Origin: CAWGYT01 sp963826795
GTDB taxonomy: Bacteria; Planctomycetota; Planctomycetia; Pirellulales; Pirellulaceae
Direction: 5' to 3'
Length of the DNA: 64,000 nucleotides
Assembly: GCA_963826795.1 (NCBI GenBank)
Contig: CAWGYT010000029.1
Coordinates: forward strand, 56,290 to 120,289
The notes under the pieces were generated by a model. That model searched no databases. It saw only the letters and a program-made list of their open reading frames with translations, and was not told the origin of the DNA. A program made the position numbers and the translations under genes. Shown here one piece after another: positions 1-9,904 of this stretch; within the stretch, counting starts at the first letter, position 1; each line of letters starts with the position of its first letter.

Positions 1-380
1 ACGGCCGAGAGAGTTTGGCCGAGTACCAACAGATTGAAACTCATCCCGTCCCGCAGTTCGAGCAGCAAATCCGTAATCTGGGCCGTGCCGTAGGGTGCCT
101 GATCTTGCGCGAGGACGAGCGAGCCGCTGCCGCCGAGCGATGACTGGTCCGCGACGGGGTTCCCCAAAATTGGATCGATCGAGACACGAACCGACGACGG
201 ATCCGGAAACGTGTTCGGAAGCAAATCCAGGCCCAACTCGGCACCCGCTAGGACGGGCCCCTTTCCGACGCAGGACAGGGTCAGCAAGGCGACGAAAGCA
301 AGCCGCCTCGGCTGAATCCGCTGGGCAGGAATCCGGCAGGACGTTCGAAGTACCGCGAGGCGGCGGGTCAAGGTGTTCAT
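1..380 (-). CDS. Exported protein of unknown function, cut by window edge
   Basis: An open frame starts at ATG 380 on the minus strand and runs off the left edge with no stop; about 126 codons are visible. The N-terminus has several arginines (RRLAVLRTSCR, QPRRL) followed by a hydrophobic run AFVALLTLSCVGKGPVLAG, which reads as a signal peptide ending near residue 46. The visible mature part (AELGLDLLPNTFPDPSSVR then a Gly/Ser-rich stretch) has no family I recognise. It lies 32 bp downstream of the metalloprotease gene on the same strand and could be co-transcribed with it. Planctomycete autotransporter-like or PEP-CTERM proteins often start like this, but the C-terminus needed to tell is missing. 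Confidence 0.6.
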   Translation of the reverse strand, partial: MNTLTRRLAVLRTSCRIPAQRIQPRRLAFVALLTLSCVGKGPVLAGAELGLDLLPNTFPDPSSVRVSIDPILGNPVADQSSLGGSGSLVLAQDQAPYGTAQITDLLLELRDGMSFNLLVLGQTLSA

Positions 381-412
381 TCTCCGATCATAATCGACCA
401 CTGCGTTTTCGC

Positions 413-3358
413 CTACGCTCGACGACCCTCCATCCGGCCGTCGGAAACGCCGCCTTGCCCGGCGTGGAACCGGCGCGACCGCAGCAGCCCGCTCAATCCA
501 GCCGCGAGCGCCAACCCGGCCAATCCCGGGGGCTCGGGGGCGGGCTGGGCCGCGGTCGATTCGTACTGCCCCCCCTGAAAGGCCAGCACGAGATCCGTCG
601 AATCGAAATCCAGGTCGAGGTTCCAGTCACCCGTGGTCCAGTCCGAGTTGTCCTCCAGCGGGTCTTCGTACTGTCCGCTTTGAAACACCGCGACGAGGTC
701 CCGCGAGTCAAACTGCCCGTTTCCGTCGGCATCGCCAGGCCGCGCCAGATAGGTCACCCAACGGACGTCGTGGGCGCCGTAGATCAGTTGCTGAAATCGA
801 CCCGCACCCTGATGCCCTGGATGCACCGAGTTTCCATCGAGCTCGATCGAGGCGAATTCTCCCTCCATCAATTCCGCTTGCAGGACCGTCCATTGTTGCT
901 CCGCGCCTCGCTCGGTGAGAGCGGCCTCCGCGGCACTGGATCCGGTGACGAGGGCCAGCGTGCCGGCCAATTGAGCGACGCCCTGCACGTCCACCCGAGC
1001 GTCGCGGGCGCCGTCACCGGGCCCCAGCGTAATCTCCAATGTCGCCGCGTCCTGCATGTGATAGTCGCCGACGATGGTCCACGCGCCGAAGGGGTTCGCG
1101 GGCGATCTGACGTCAGGCGGGGATAGCACGCCTGCGCGATGCTCGACCGTGCCTTCCAGGCGCGAAACGCCTTCGATCTCACCTTCGAAGAACTCGAGCG
1201 TCCCCACCGTCACCGTGCCATCGATTTTGCGGCTGACCAGTTGCGGAACCAGCAGCAAATCGGAATTGCTCGCGGAGCTGTTCAGTCCCTGAATGGCCAG
1301 CAGGTTCCCGCCTTCGACCAAGAGCCCGGTAAACGGGGTGAGATCAAACGTCACAAACGAAGTGGCCGCGTCCGCGGCAACCGAACGCGTGGCGGCCGAG
1401 TCCCACGAGGGCTCGGCGGGCGCGTTGGCGCGAGCGACTTCCTGTCCGTTGAGATAGGCCACGAAGCCGTCGTCGAACATCAGATTGAAGTCCAGCTGCC
1501 CCACGTCCTGCGGGTCGTCCAGTTGAAACTCGAAGCGGGTGAAGACGGAGGCATTGGTGGCGTAAAGCGTGTCTTCAAGGTCCGTCTCGAGCCACGGTGC
1601 AAGGCGCCCGGTGCGGTCATATCCCAGACCGGCCGGCACGACCTCCCAAGCCGAATCGTCGAAGTCGGTCGCCGCCCAGGAAGCAACTTGTTCGGCTTGC
1701 GTCGGCACGAGCACGGACGCGGTGGCTCCCACGTCCAAGAGCACCTCGGGCGCGGCACCGCCCTCGACCCGCAGCAACCCGCCGCGAAGCTCGATTCGAC
1801 TCTCGCCGTCTCCGCGCGACAGATTGCCGCTCACGGTCACCTCCCCCTGCGCGATTCGCAGGATGGATTCACTGTCTTTCGCTGCAGCCAGCGTCAGGCT
1901 TCCTCCCACGACGAGCTGCCCGCCATCGACTTCCAGCGTATTCTGGATTGCGCCGCCGCGAAGGATCGGAACCAAGAGCAGATCCGAGCTGCTAACCCGA
2001 TTGTTTAGGCCTTGAATGGCCAACACGTTTCGTCCGGTCTGGAGCGCACCGATCTCGGCCGAAAGGTCGAACGTCTCGATTGCAAGGGCTTGCGCGTCAT
2101 CGCGCGAATTTCGGGCCGCCGCGTTCCAGGCGGTCGTCGTCGGAGCGTTGGCCGCGGCGATGCGAACACCGTTTAAGTAAGCAACGAAGCCATCGTCGTA
2201 CTTCATGTCAAGCTGCAGGAAATCGAATTCCGAGGGGTCCTGCACGGTGAAATCCAGCCGCGCGTAAACGCTGGTGCCCTGGTTGTACATTTGGGCCTCC
2301 ACGTCCGTCGCAATCTGTGCTTCGTACCCCGAACCCCGATCGTAGCCGATCCCCGTGGGGCCGCTTTGCCACTGGCCGTCGTCGAACTCGGGCGCGAACC
2401 AAGTCTCTTGATCCTGGCTATTCCGGGGAACCGAAATCCGCGCGGCGGCCCCGGCGGCCAGCAGAACTTGGCCTCCCGATGCCTGGCCGATCTCGATGTC
2501 GCGCTGAATGGCCAGGCTGGCATCCGACTCGATCGACAGCTGATTGATCCCCGCCCCGAGCGTCAGTGAGCGAGCGGCCTGGTCGCCCGAAGTGACCTCA
2601 ATCAAACCGTCGTTTTGCAGCTGGACGTTTGCATGCTCGGTCGGCCGCCACCCCTCCTGCCAATTGGCATCGGCCAACCACGGCGTCGACTCGCCCCCCG
2701 CCCAAGTACGCTCCGTAATCACTTCGCCGGCGCCGCTCCCGTACCGGCCCTGAAGGGCAGCAATCTCGGGCATGAAGAGCGAGCCTCGATCGATGCTCGG
2801 CAGCAGATTCTCCCCGCCGATTGTCGAGTTCATCAAGGAAAGCTGGGCGTCGATATGGTCCAACCCCAAGGCATGCCCCAATTCGTGGGCCACGGTCGTG
2901 AAGAAGAGCGATTCGCTCCAGATCCGATCGCTGCTGTCCAGGTGGACGTCACTTGCAAGGCCACTGGATCCCGGAAAATAGGCATGTCCCAGCGTATTGC
3001 CGCTAAGGTCGTGATGGCCGATCCGAATGTCGGCCGTGCCCACCGCCGAATACTCGTTGTCCGTCGGCTCCGGGCCCACATCAGCAACTTCCACGAACGT
3101 CAGCGGGGCAACGGACGCCCACAACGCCAACGACTCCTCGACCGTGCGCAGCATTTCGAACTCGGAGAGATTCGATTGCCGATCAACACCCCCGTCGAAC
3201 AAGTTGCTGTAGCTATAGGTGAAGACCTCCGCCGCGTGTCCCCTCGGTGCCGTCTCGGTTAACAGGGACCCGATGCAGCTCAGCGCGATCAGGCATTCTC
3301 CGCACCAGCGCGAGAGGCCGACAGACCACGATGGGTTGCCCTTGCGGATCAACGTCAT
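413..3358 (-). CDS. Secreted matrixin-like zinc metalloprotease with duplicated beta domain, dockerin-like tail and PEP-CTERM-like end
   Basis: A 981-residue secreted protein. The first 43 residues form a signal peptide with a hydrophobic core (CLIALSCIGSLL). The peptidase domain covers about residues 44-210 and carries the extended zinc motif HELGHALGLDH at 158-168 followed by a Met-turn-like LSLMNST; this is the metzincin/matrixin signature. Two copies of a 150-160 residue domain follow (about 300-465 and 545-710), each with FDDG/FDDS...W, GLGYDR, DDGFVAYLNG and N(V/L)LAIQGLN...DLLLVP. Near the C-terminus there are two dockerin-like halves (GDADGNGQFDSRDLVAVFQ and DLDFDSTDLVLAFQGGQYE), then PAPEPPGLAGLALAAGL-SGLLRSRR, a PEP-CTERM-like sorting end. 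It probably acts on the cell surface or is released; its substrate cannot be read from the sequence. Confidence 0.85.
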   Translation of the reverse strand: MTLIRKGNPSWSVGLSRWCGECLIALSCIGSLLTETAPRGHAAEVFTYSYSNLFDGGVDRQSNLSEFEMLRTVEESLALWASVAPLTFVEVADVGPEPTDNEYSAVGTADIRIGHHDLSGNTLGHAYFPGSSGLASDVHLDSSDRIWSESLFFTTVAHELGHALGLDHIDAQLSLMNSTIGGENLLPSIDRGSLFMPEIAALQGRYGSGAGEVITERTWAGGESTPWLADANWQEGWRPTEHANVQLQNDGLIEVTSGDQAARSLTLGAGINQLSIESDASLAIQRDIEIGQASGGQVLLAAGAAARISVPRNSQDQETWFAPEFDDGQWQSGPTGIGYDRGSGYEAQIATDVEAQMYNQGTSVYARLDFTVQDPSEFDFLQLDMKYDDGFVAYLNGVRIAAANAPTTTAWNAAARNSRDDAQALAIETFDLSAEIGALQTGRNVLAIQGLNNRVSSSDLLLVPILRGGAIQNTLEVDGGQLVVGGSLTLAAAKDSESILRIAQGEVTVSGNLSRGDGESRIELRGGLLRVEGGAAPEVLLDVGATASVLVPTQAEQVASWAATDFDDSAWEVVPAGLGYDRTGRLAPWLETDLEDTLYATNASVFTRFEFQLDDPQDVGQLDFNLMFDDGFVAYLNGQEVARANAPAEPSWDSAATRSVAADAATSFVTFDLTPFTGLLVEGGNLLAIQGLNSSASNSDLLLVPQLVSRKIDGTVTVGTLEFFEGEIEGVSRLEGTVEHRAGVLSPPDVRSPANPFGAWTIVGDYHMQDAATLEITLGPGDGARDARVDVQGVAQLAGTLALVTGSSAAEAALTERGAEQQWTVLQAELMEGEFASIELDGNSVHPGHQGAGRFQQLIYGAHDVRWVTYLARPGDADGNGQFDSRDLVAVFQSGQYEDPLEDNSDWTTGDWNLDLDFDSTDLVLAFQGGQYESTAAQPAPEPPGLAGLALAAGLSGLLRSRRFHAGQGGVSDGRMEGRRA

Positions 3359-3453
3359 GACAGAATTCCCCGCGGCGTCGTGCCGCCTACGCTCCGAGTC
3401 GGACGTCGACCCAGTCTCGCGTCGATTTTGGACGGACTCTGCTACCGCACTCA

Positions 3454-3484
3454 GTCTATTCGGATTGCCGAATTCCGAATAGAC
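3454..3484. promoter_or_regulatory. Perfect 11-bp inverted repeat upstream of the metalloprotease gene
   Basis: GTCTATTCGGA and TCCGAATAGAC are exact reverse complements separated by 9 bp. The site is about 95 bp upstream of the metalloprotease start codon and about 30 bp before the tandem repeat block. It has operator-like geometry, but no regulator gene lies nearby and there is no T-run, so a terminator is less likely. Function is inferred only from position and symmetry. Confidence 0.4.
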
Positions 3485-3515
3485 AAACCAACGGCGATTC
3501 GCAGCCGCCCGCCCC

Positions 3516-4697
3516 CCTCATCCGGCCTGCGGCCACCTTCTCCCGCGTTGGGGAGAAGGGACAGCGTGTTGTCACCTCTCCCGTGGCCGGGAGAGGTCGA
3601 CCGGGACCCGCTCGCGGGGACCGGGCGGGTGAGGGCAAGCCCCTGCCAGCCGCCCGCCCCCTCATCCGGCCTGCGGCCACCTTCTCCCGCGTTGGGGAGA
3701 AGGGACAGGATTGTGTCACCTCTCCCGAGGCCGGGAGAGGTCGCTCGGGGCCCGCTCACGGGGACCGGGCGGGTGAGGGCTGAGCGTCTGGCAGCCGGCC
3801 GGTCCCCCTCATCCGGCCTTCGGCCACCTTCTCCCGCGTTGGGGAGAAGGGACAGGAGGGTGTCACCTCTCCCGCGGCCGCGAGATGTCGGCCGGGGCCC
3901 GCTTGCGGGGACCGGGCGGGTGAGGGCTGAGCGTCTGGCAGCCGGCCGGTCCCCCTCATCCGGCCTTCGGCCACCTTCTCCCGCGTTGGGGAGAAGGGAC
4001 AGGATTGTGTCACCTCTCCCGGGGCCGGGAGAGGTCGACCGGGACCCGCTCGCGGGGACCGGGCGGGTGAGGGCTGAGCGTCTGGCAGCCGGCCGGTCCG
4101 CCTCATCCGGCCTGCGGCCACCTTCTCCCGCGTTGGGGAGAAGGGACAGGATGGTGTCACCTCTCCCGCGGCCGGGAGAGGTCGGCCGGGGCCCGCTTGC
4201 GGGGACCGGGCGGGTGAGGGCTGAGCGTCTGGCAGCCGGCCCGCCCGCCTCATCCGGCCTGCGGCCACCTTCTCCCGCGTTGGGGAGAAGGGACAGGAGG
4301 GTGTCACCTCTCCCGCGGCCGGGAGAGGTCGGCCGGGGCCCGCTTGCGGGGCCCGGGCGGGTGAGGGCTGAGCGTCTGGCAGCCGGCCCGCCCCCCTCAT
4401 CCGGCCTTCGGCCACCTTCTCCCGCGTTGGGGAGAAGGGACAGGAGGGTGTCACCTCTCCCGCGGCCGGGAGAGGTCGGCCGGGGCCCGCTTGCGGGGCC
4501 CGGGCGGGTGAGGGCTGAGCGTCTGGCAGCCGGCCCGCCCGCCTCATCCGGCCTGCGGCCACTTTCCCCCGCGTTGGGGAGAAGGGACAGCGTGTTGTCA
4601 CCTCTCCCGTGGCCGGGAGAGGTCGACCGGGACCCGCTCGCGGGGACCGGGCGGGTGAGGGCAAGCCCCTGCCAGCCGCCCGCCCCCTCATCTGGAC
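3516..4697. repeat. Eight-copy 147-bp GC-rich tandem repeat with two hairpins per unit
   Basis: Units begin with CCTCATCCGGCC at 3516, 3660, 3807, 3954, 4101, 4248, 4395 and 4542, with a ninth truncated start at 4686. The period is 147 bp inside the array and 144 bp for the first and last units. Each unit has two near-perfect hairpins (CCTTCTCCC/GGGGAGAAGG and CCTCTCCCG/CGGGAGAGG). The first and last units share the same spacer (GTGAGGGCAAGCCCCTGCCAG) while the inner ones carry a different one. It resembles the dispersed intergenic hairpin elements common in GC-rich bacteria. Because 147 and 144 are multiples of three and the units lack stops in several frames, long open frames appear on both strands; these are artefacts. 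Confidence 0.93.
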
Positions 4698-4705
4698 GAG
4701 AGACT

Positions 4706-4734
4706 TTGAATTCCAAGCGATTTCCCCTTACAAT
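4706..4734 (+). promoter_or_regulatory. Candidate sigma-70-type promoter
   Basis: TTGAAT (4706-4711) and TACAAT (4729-4734) are separated by 17 bp, close to the housekeeping consensus. It sits right after the repeat array and about 265 bp upstream of the start codon at 5001, so it would give a long leader. In a GC-rich genome such an A/T-rich match stands out, but it was found by eye only. Confidence 0.35.
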
Positions 4735-5000
4735 CGGCGCACGGCGGGACTCGGGGGCGGTACGGCAATCGATGCCCCCCACGCACTGCGCCCTCCTTAA
4801 CCCATCTCGGACTGCCCCGACATGGTGCAACCGATGCGCGTCCGCGGACCCTTTTTCGCGCGTTCGCCCTGGGACGCTGCGGTGGCCCGTCGCGTGGTTG
4901 TCGAAGCCGTCTGGTCTGGAAACTATCCTGATAAGCCCGGTCGTTGATGAAGCATCGCGAACCCGGCTTGATCATTGCTCTGCTGCGAAGGAACCGACGA

Positions 5001-7733
5001 ATGAATCGATCCAAGCGGGATCACGATTGTGGACGAAGACTGGCCTGGTGCGTCGTCGTGGTAGGTTTGGCACCCGCGCTCGCGTCAGGCCAGGACACCA
5101 ACGAGCCCGCGTCGACCGCCGATGAGCCCTCGCGCTGGGTCACGCAGCAGCCGCAAGTCATGCCGACCCTGGTGACCGGCGCCGATCCAACGAAGCCCAG
5201 TCGCGAAGCGTTTCATGTTTCGCCGGGGTTTCAAGTCGAGCGGCTGTTTGAAGTGCCCAAAGAGACACACGGCTCGTGGGTCAGTTTGGCCTTTGACGCC
5301 GCAAGGACGCCTGTTGGCCTGCGACCAGGACCAGCTGGGTTTGAGTCGCGTGACCATGCCACCGATTGGCAGCGACGAACCGACGCGGGTGGAACGGTTG
5401 GAGTTGCCGATCACCGCCGCCCAAGGCATGCTGTATCGCCTTCGACAGCCTCTATGTCTCGTCAACGGCGGACCGGGCAGCGGGTTGTATCGAGCTCGGG
5501 ACTGAATCAGGACGGCGAACTTGATCAGGTCGAAAAACTGCACGAGTTTCGCGGCGGCGGCGAGCACGGACCGCACGCGATTCGACTGAGTCCCGACGGG
5601 AAATCTTTGTACGTCGTCTGCGGCAACCACACGGATCCGCCGGACTTCGACGCCAGCCGCCTGCTGCCGCAATGGGGCGAGGACTTGTTGTTGCCGCGTC
5701 AGTGGGACGCGCGCGGACATGCGCGCGGCCGACTCGCCCCGGGTGGCTGGATCGCTCGCACCGATCCCGAGGGCACGCCAATGGGAAATTGTCAGCATCG
5801 GCTACCGCAACACCTACGACTTTGATTTCAACCCCGATGGCGAAATGTTCGCCTACGACGCTGACATGGAATGGGACCTGGGCATGCCCTGGTACCGGCC
5901 GACTCGGCTGCTGCATGCCACCAGCGGCAGCGAGTTTGGCTGGCGAAGCGGCACGGGCAAATGGCCGGAGTACTACGTCGACAGCTTGCCGGCTCGCCTT
6001 GGACATCGGTCCGGGATCGCCGACCGGGGTGACGTTCGGGACCGGAACCCGGTTTCCCGCCAAGTACCAGCAGGCGCTGTACCTGCTGGACTGGACGTTC
6101 GGCACCATCTACGCCGTGCATCTGAGCCCGCAGGGAGCGAGCTATCTGGGCGAGAAGGAAGAGTTCGTGCTCGCGCGTGGCATTACCCTTGACCGATGCC
6201 GTCGTCGGACCGGACGGGTCGCTGTACTTTGCCGTGGGCGGTCGCGGAACGCAGTCCGCACTGTATCGTGTGACTTATGTCGGCGAGGCGTCGACCGAGC
6301 CGATCTCAGGGCATGACCCGGAAGGCGCCGAACTCCGCCAGGTACGACATCGCCTGGAACGGAGCCACCCTCGGTTTGATGATCCAACGCCCGAAATGAC
6401 CTGGACTTGGTCTGGGAACAATCTGGGCCACTCGGATCGCTTCATTCGCTATGCGGCACGCGTGGCACTGGAACGGCAACCGCTGAGCGAATGGCAGGCC
6501 CGGGCCCTGACGGATTCGGATTCGGAGCGTCGAATTCAGGCGGCGGTGGCACTGGCACGAGCGGGCAGCGTCCAGCCCGCCGGGGCGGAGTCGCAGGACT
6601 CGGCACGAACGCTTCTGAAAGTCGATCTCCTGCAGTCACTCAACGGGTTGGACATCGACGCGCTGCACGACCACTCAGCAACGTCGATCTGCTGCGGGCC
6701 TACGCGCTGGTCTTTATTCGCCTCGGCCAACCGTCGGTGCGCGAGGCCGCCGAGGTGGCTGGCGCGGTTGGATCCCTATTTTCCCGACACGGATGATCGC
6801 GGTCAACCGCGAGTTGGCCCGCGTCCTGGTCTATCTGAATGCCCCGGCGGTCGTGCAGAAAACGCTGGCCTTGATGCAACAGGATTACGTGCTGCCGAAG
6901 GAGGCGATCGACGATCTGCTCAGTCGCAATCCGGGGTACGGGCGAACGATTGCCGAGATGCTGGCCAACCATCCCGAACTGCAGAAATTGCATTACGCCT
7001 TTGTCCTCCGCAACATGCGTTATGGCTGGACGCTGGAAGAGCGACGTCAGTATTTCGCTTGGCTGAGCGATGCCAAGCGGCGCAGCGGTGGGGCGAGTTA
7101 CGAAGGGTTCATCGAGAATATGCGCCAAGACGCGCTGGCGAACTTGTCCGATGCCGAACGGGTGGCACTCGAGTCAGATGCGGTCGCACCACCCCCGCCG
7201 GACAGCGAATTGCCGAAACCGAAAGGGCCCGGTCGCGAGTGGACGGTCGACGAAATTCTGGGGATCGTCGAAACTGAACTGCTGGGCCGTAACTTTGAAC
7301 ATGGGCGTGAGATGTTCGCCGCCAGTCGCTGCGTCATTTGTCACCGACTGGACGGTCACGGCGGAGCGACCGGTCCCGATTTGACCAGCGTGGCCGGCCG
7401 CTTCAGCCTCAAGGACCTCGCCGAGGCCTTGGTTCATCCGAGTCAACGTGATCTCGGACCAGTACCGGGCGAGTGTCATCGAAACGCAAGACGGACAGGT
7501 GATCACGGGCCGGATCGTCGCCGAAGATGATCAGGAGTTGACGGTTCAGATCGCATCCGGAGGACGCCACACAGATTTCCCACGTCCGCAAGGACCAGAT
7601 CGCGACGCTCAAGCCGTCCGGCACATCGCTGATGCCGGAAAAACTGCTGAATGTGTTGAACGAAGAGGAATTACTCGACCTGTTCGCTTACCTCCTGTCG
7701 CGTGGCAATCCCAACGACCTGATGTTCCAATAG
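5001..7733 (+). pseudogene. PVC-type membrane-bound dehydrogenase with C-terminal CxxCH haem domain, multiply frameshifted
   Basis: Starts at ATG 5001 with AAGGAA about 9 bp upstream and a signal peptide (LAWCVVVVGLAPALASGQ). The following segments, in changing frames, reconstruct one protein of about 900 residues: a beta-propeller dehydrogenase part (GHI-type region with EHGPHAIRLSPDGKSLYVV, GYRNTYDFDFNPDGEMFAYD, DAVVGPDGSLYF), a HEAT-like helical middle, and a cytochrome-like domain with CVICH near 7330. The end (LLDLFAYLLSRGNPNDLMFQ, stop 7731-7733) matches the usual end of these proteins. About ten frame changes are needed (near 5300, 5430, 5510, 5780, 6000, 6180, 6650, 6770, 6800, 7440, 7570). 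The family is typical of planctomycetes and verrucomicrobia and is thought to oxidise sugars or other alcohols in the periplasm. Either a decaying gene or a badly assembled one. Confidence 0.8.
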
Positions 7734-7790
7734 CGAGACCGCGTGAGCAAGGCTCTGCCCCGCTCGCCACAGAACCCGGAGAAGATCCCC

Positions 7791-8626
7791 ATGAGAATCG
7801 TGATTCGCGACGACTACGAGCAGTTAAGCCGGGCGGCGGCGGACGAGATCGCCCGACTGCTGCGTGCCAAGCCCAACGCGGTGCTCGGCCTGGCCACCGG
7901 CAGCACCCCCTTGGGGTTCTATCAGGAACTCGATTCGCATGCACCGAGAAGAGGGGCTCGATTTTTCCAAGGTCACGACCTTCAATCTGGACGAGTACGT
8001 GGGGCTGACGCCGAGCAATCCTCAGAGCTACCACTACTTCATGCACGAGAATCTGTTCCGGCACATCAACATTTCGCCGCAAAACATGCACATTCCCTCG
8101 GGAACGACCGAGAACTACGACGGCGTACTGCCAGTGGTACGAGCAGCGGATCCTCGACTGCGGCGGGATCGATCTGCAGGTACTCGGCATTGGTTCGGAC
8201 GGCCACATTGCGTTCAACGAACCGTCCAGTTCGTTCGGGTCCCGCACGCGGATCAAGACGCTGGCCCGACAGACGATTCAAGACAACGCGCGGTTCTTCG
8301 ATCGCCCCGAGGACGTGCCGGTCTACGCGGTCACGATGGGCGTCGGGACGATTCTCGAGGCGCGATCGATCATGCTGCTGGCCCACGGCGAAAGCAAGGC
8401 CGCGGCGATCGCCTCGGCCATCGAGGGACCGGTGACCAGCATGATCACGGCCAGCGCCCTGCAACTGCATCGCGATGTGGTCTCTTTCCTCGATCGGTCG
8501 GCTGCAGCCGAATTGAAGATGCTGGACTACTATCTTTGGATCGAGGAAAAGGAGACCGCCGCGCCGCAATCCGTGCCGCGTCCGCATTTCCTGCAACGCC
8601 GCGTGAACGCAAATCGTCGCAGTTGA
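7791..8626 (+). pseudogene. nagB: Glucosamine-6-phosphate deaminase, two frameshifts
   Basis: ATG 7791 opens MRIVIRDDYEQLSRAAADEI and the phosphate-binding LATGSTPLGFY. The frame changes near 7935, continues with FNLDEYVGL, and changes again near 8135 before LGIGSDGHIAFNEPSSSF, the deaminase signature that holds the active-site residues. The C-terminal LLAHGESKA and MITASALQLH are also conserved. Joined, the protein is close to the usual 260-280 residues. The enzyme turns glucosamine-6-phosphate into fructose-6-phosphate and ammonia in amino-sugar use. It follows the dehydrogenase by 57 bp on the same strand. All catalytic blocks are present, so the breaks look recent or artificial. Confidence 0.85.
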
Positions 8627-8686
8627 CCAGGCTTTGCCTCAAGAGGGCGGGCGGGCCCTCAGGAGGGCGGGCGATTTGGACCAAGC

Positions 8687-9727
8687 TCAACCGCCTCGTC
8701 CCGTCTTGGGCTCGACCTCCGGCTCGCCTCGCTCGGCATGATGAATTGTCAATTGAGGCAAAGCCCGCTGCAGCCGCGCTTGACCTTCCTCCGTGTACTG
8801 CGGCTGGACGGAAAACAGATTCAGATACCTCAGACTGGAGACTGCTTCCAGCAACTCCAGTCCTCGGTCCGTAATTGACTGGTTATTTAATTCCAGGTAG
8901 CGCAAGCCGGGAATCTGGGCGAGCGTCGCCAGTCCTTCGTCCGTAATTGCGCCCGCCGCACCGTCCGCGTCAGGCTCGCGGGCCAAGCGGACACGAGTTA
9001 GCTGAGGTAATGCCAAGAGCGATGCGAGCCCGGCGTCCGTAACCTGCGTCCCTCCCAGATCAAGGCTCTCCAGACTCGTCAAGCCCTCGATCGTCCGCAG
9101 CCCGTTGTCAGTAATGCGGTCGCCGAAAAGCCCCAGCGACTTGAGGTCGGGAAGCTTCGCCACGTGGATCAGACCTGCGTCCGTGATGTCGGTCTGTCCC
9201 AGATTCAGATGCCGCAAGTAACGCAGTGAGGCGATGCCCTGCAGGCTGGCGTCGGATACGGCGTTCCGGCCGACATCCAGCACGCGCAAGTTGGTCAGAC
9301 GGTGGAGTTGCTTCAAGCCGCGGTCCGTGATCGCCGTTTGGCTGACGTCCAGCAGGGTGAGCGGTCTGACGCGACAGATCTGTGACACCAGTTCGTCATC
9401 CGCGTCGCGCGTCCGCAAGTATACTTCGGTCAGCTCCCGATTCAGCTCGCGGCTCAGCCCGCTGGGCCGCGACGAGAGCAAGGCTCCGAGCAGGCTGTCG
9501 CGCCGCTCGAAGCCCGCTCGTCCACGTCGCATTTCGATTTTCCGCACGAGCATCGCCTGACGCTCTGCGTGGCGGAGCGAACGACTCAACAGCCCCGCCA
9601 CGGCCGTGGTCACGATTAAGAGCATCCCGAGGCTGAACTGCCAGGGGCGGTATTTTGAGCCAGCGAAGATAACGATCTCTGCCGTCCTTTCTCGAAACTG
9701 CGGATTTCTCGAGCCGAATCCTCCCAC
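8687..9727 (-). CDS. Membrane-anchored leucine-rich-repeat protein
   Basis: A run of at least seven cysteine-less LRRs of the bacterial type (for example ITDAGLIHVAKLPDLKSLG, VTDAGLASLLALPQLTRV). Before them is one membrane segment in the typical planctomycete context RPWQFSLGMLLIVTTAVAGL. The frame stays open up to ATG 9886, but that extension runs through a copy of a dispersed repeat (9798-9828) and has poor coding character. I therefore prefer GTG 9727, 22 residues upstream of the membrane segment, with GGGGA before it. The LRR part probably lies outside the cytoplasm and binds a protein partner; the partner is unknown. Confidence 0.75.
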   Translation of the reverse strand: MGGFGSRNPQFRERTAEIVIFAGSKYRPWQFSLGMLLIVTTAVAGLLSRSLRHAERQAMLVRKIEMRRGRAGFERRDSLLGALLSSRPSGLSRELNRELTEVYLRTRDADDELVSQICRVRPLTLLDVSQTAITDRGLKQLHRLTNLRVLDVGRNAVSDASLQGIASLRYLRHLNLGQTDITDAGLIHVAKLPDLKSLGLFGDRITDNGLRTIEGLTSLESLDLGGTQVTDAGLASLLALPQLTRVRLAREPDADGAAGAITDEGLATLAQIPGLRYLELNNQSITDRGLELLEAVSSLRYLNLFSVQPQYTEEGQARLQRALPQLTIHHAERGEPEVEPKTGRGG

Positions 9728-9797
9728 GATAATCCCCAGAGTATCGCGAAATGGCCGGAGTTGTCGACGTGCGTTTCCCGAGCGCCTGGCGGAGACG

Positions 9798-9828
9798 AGT
9801 GCTGTGTGACAGCTTGATCGTGGGGTGC
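9798..9828. repeat. Half copy of the dispersed palindromic element
   Basis: 31 bp here match 27 of 31 bases of the left arm of the long palindrome at 26369-26399 (shared core ACAGCTTGAT and TGGGGTGC). Only the outer arm is present; the inner palindrome is missing. Confidence 0.6.
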
Positions 9829-9904
9829 GTTTGAAAAAGGGGGCTGGTGTGCTACCCGGAACAGAGAGAAACAAAGCTATGCCCAAGGACGGAGCTTAAC
9901 CTCG

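Noticed and set aside
95..2008. Plus-strand frames of 343 and 289 residues opposite the metalloprotease gene
   Set aside because: They lie antisense to a protein with a clear zinc motif and signal peptide; the products are Arg-rich and lack domains.
3380..5125. Long open frames on both strands over the tandem repeat (581, 459 and 311 residues)
   Set aside because: They arise because the repeat units are multiples of three without stops; the products are low-complexity repeats in opposite frames with no family match.
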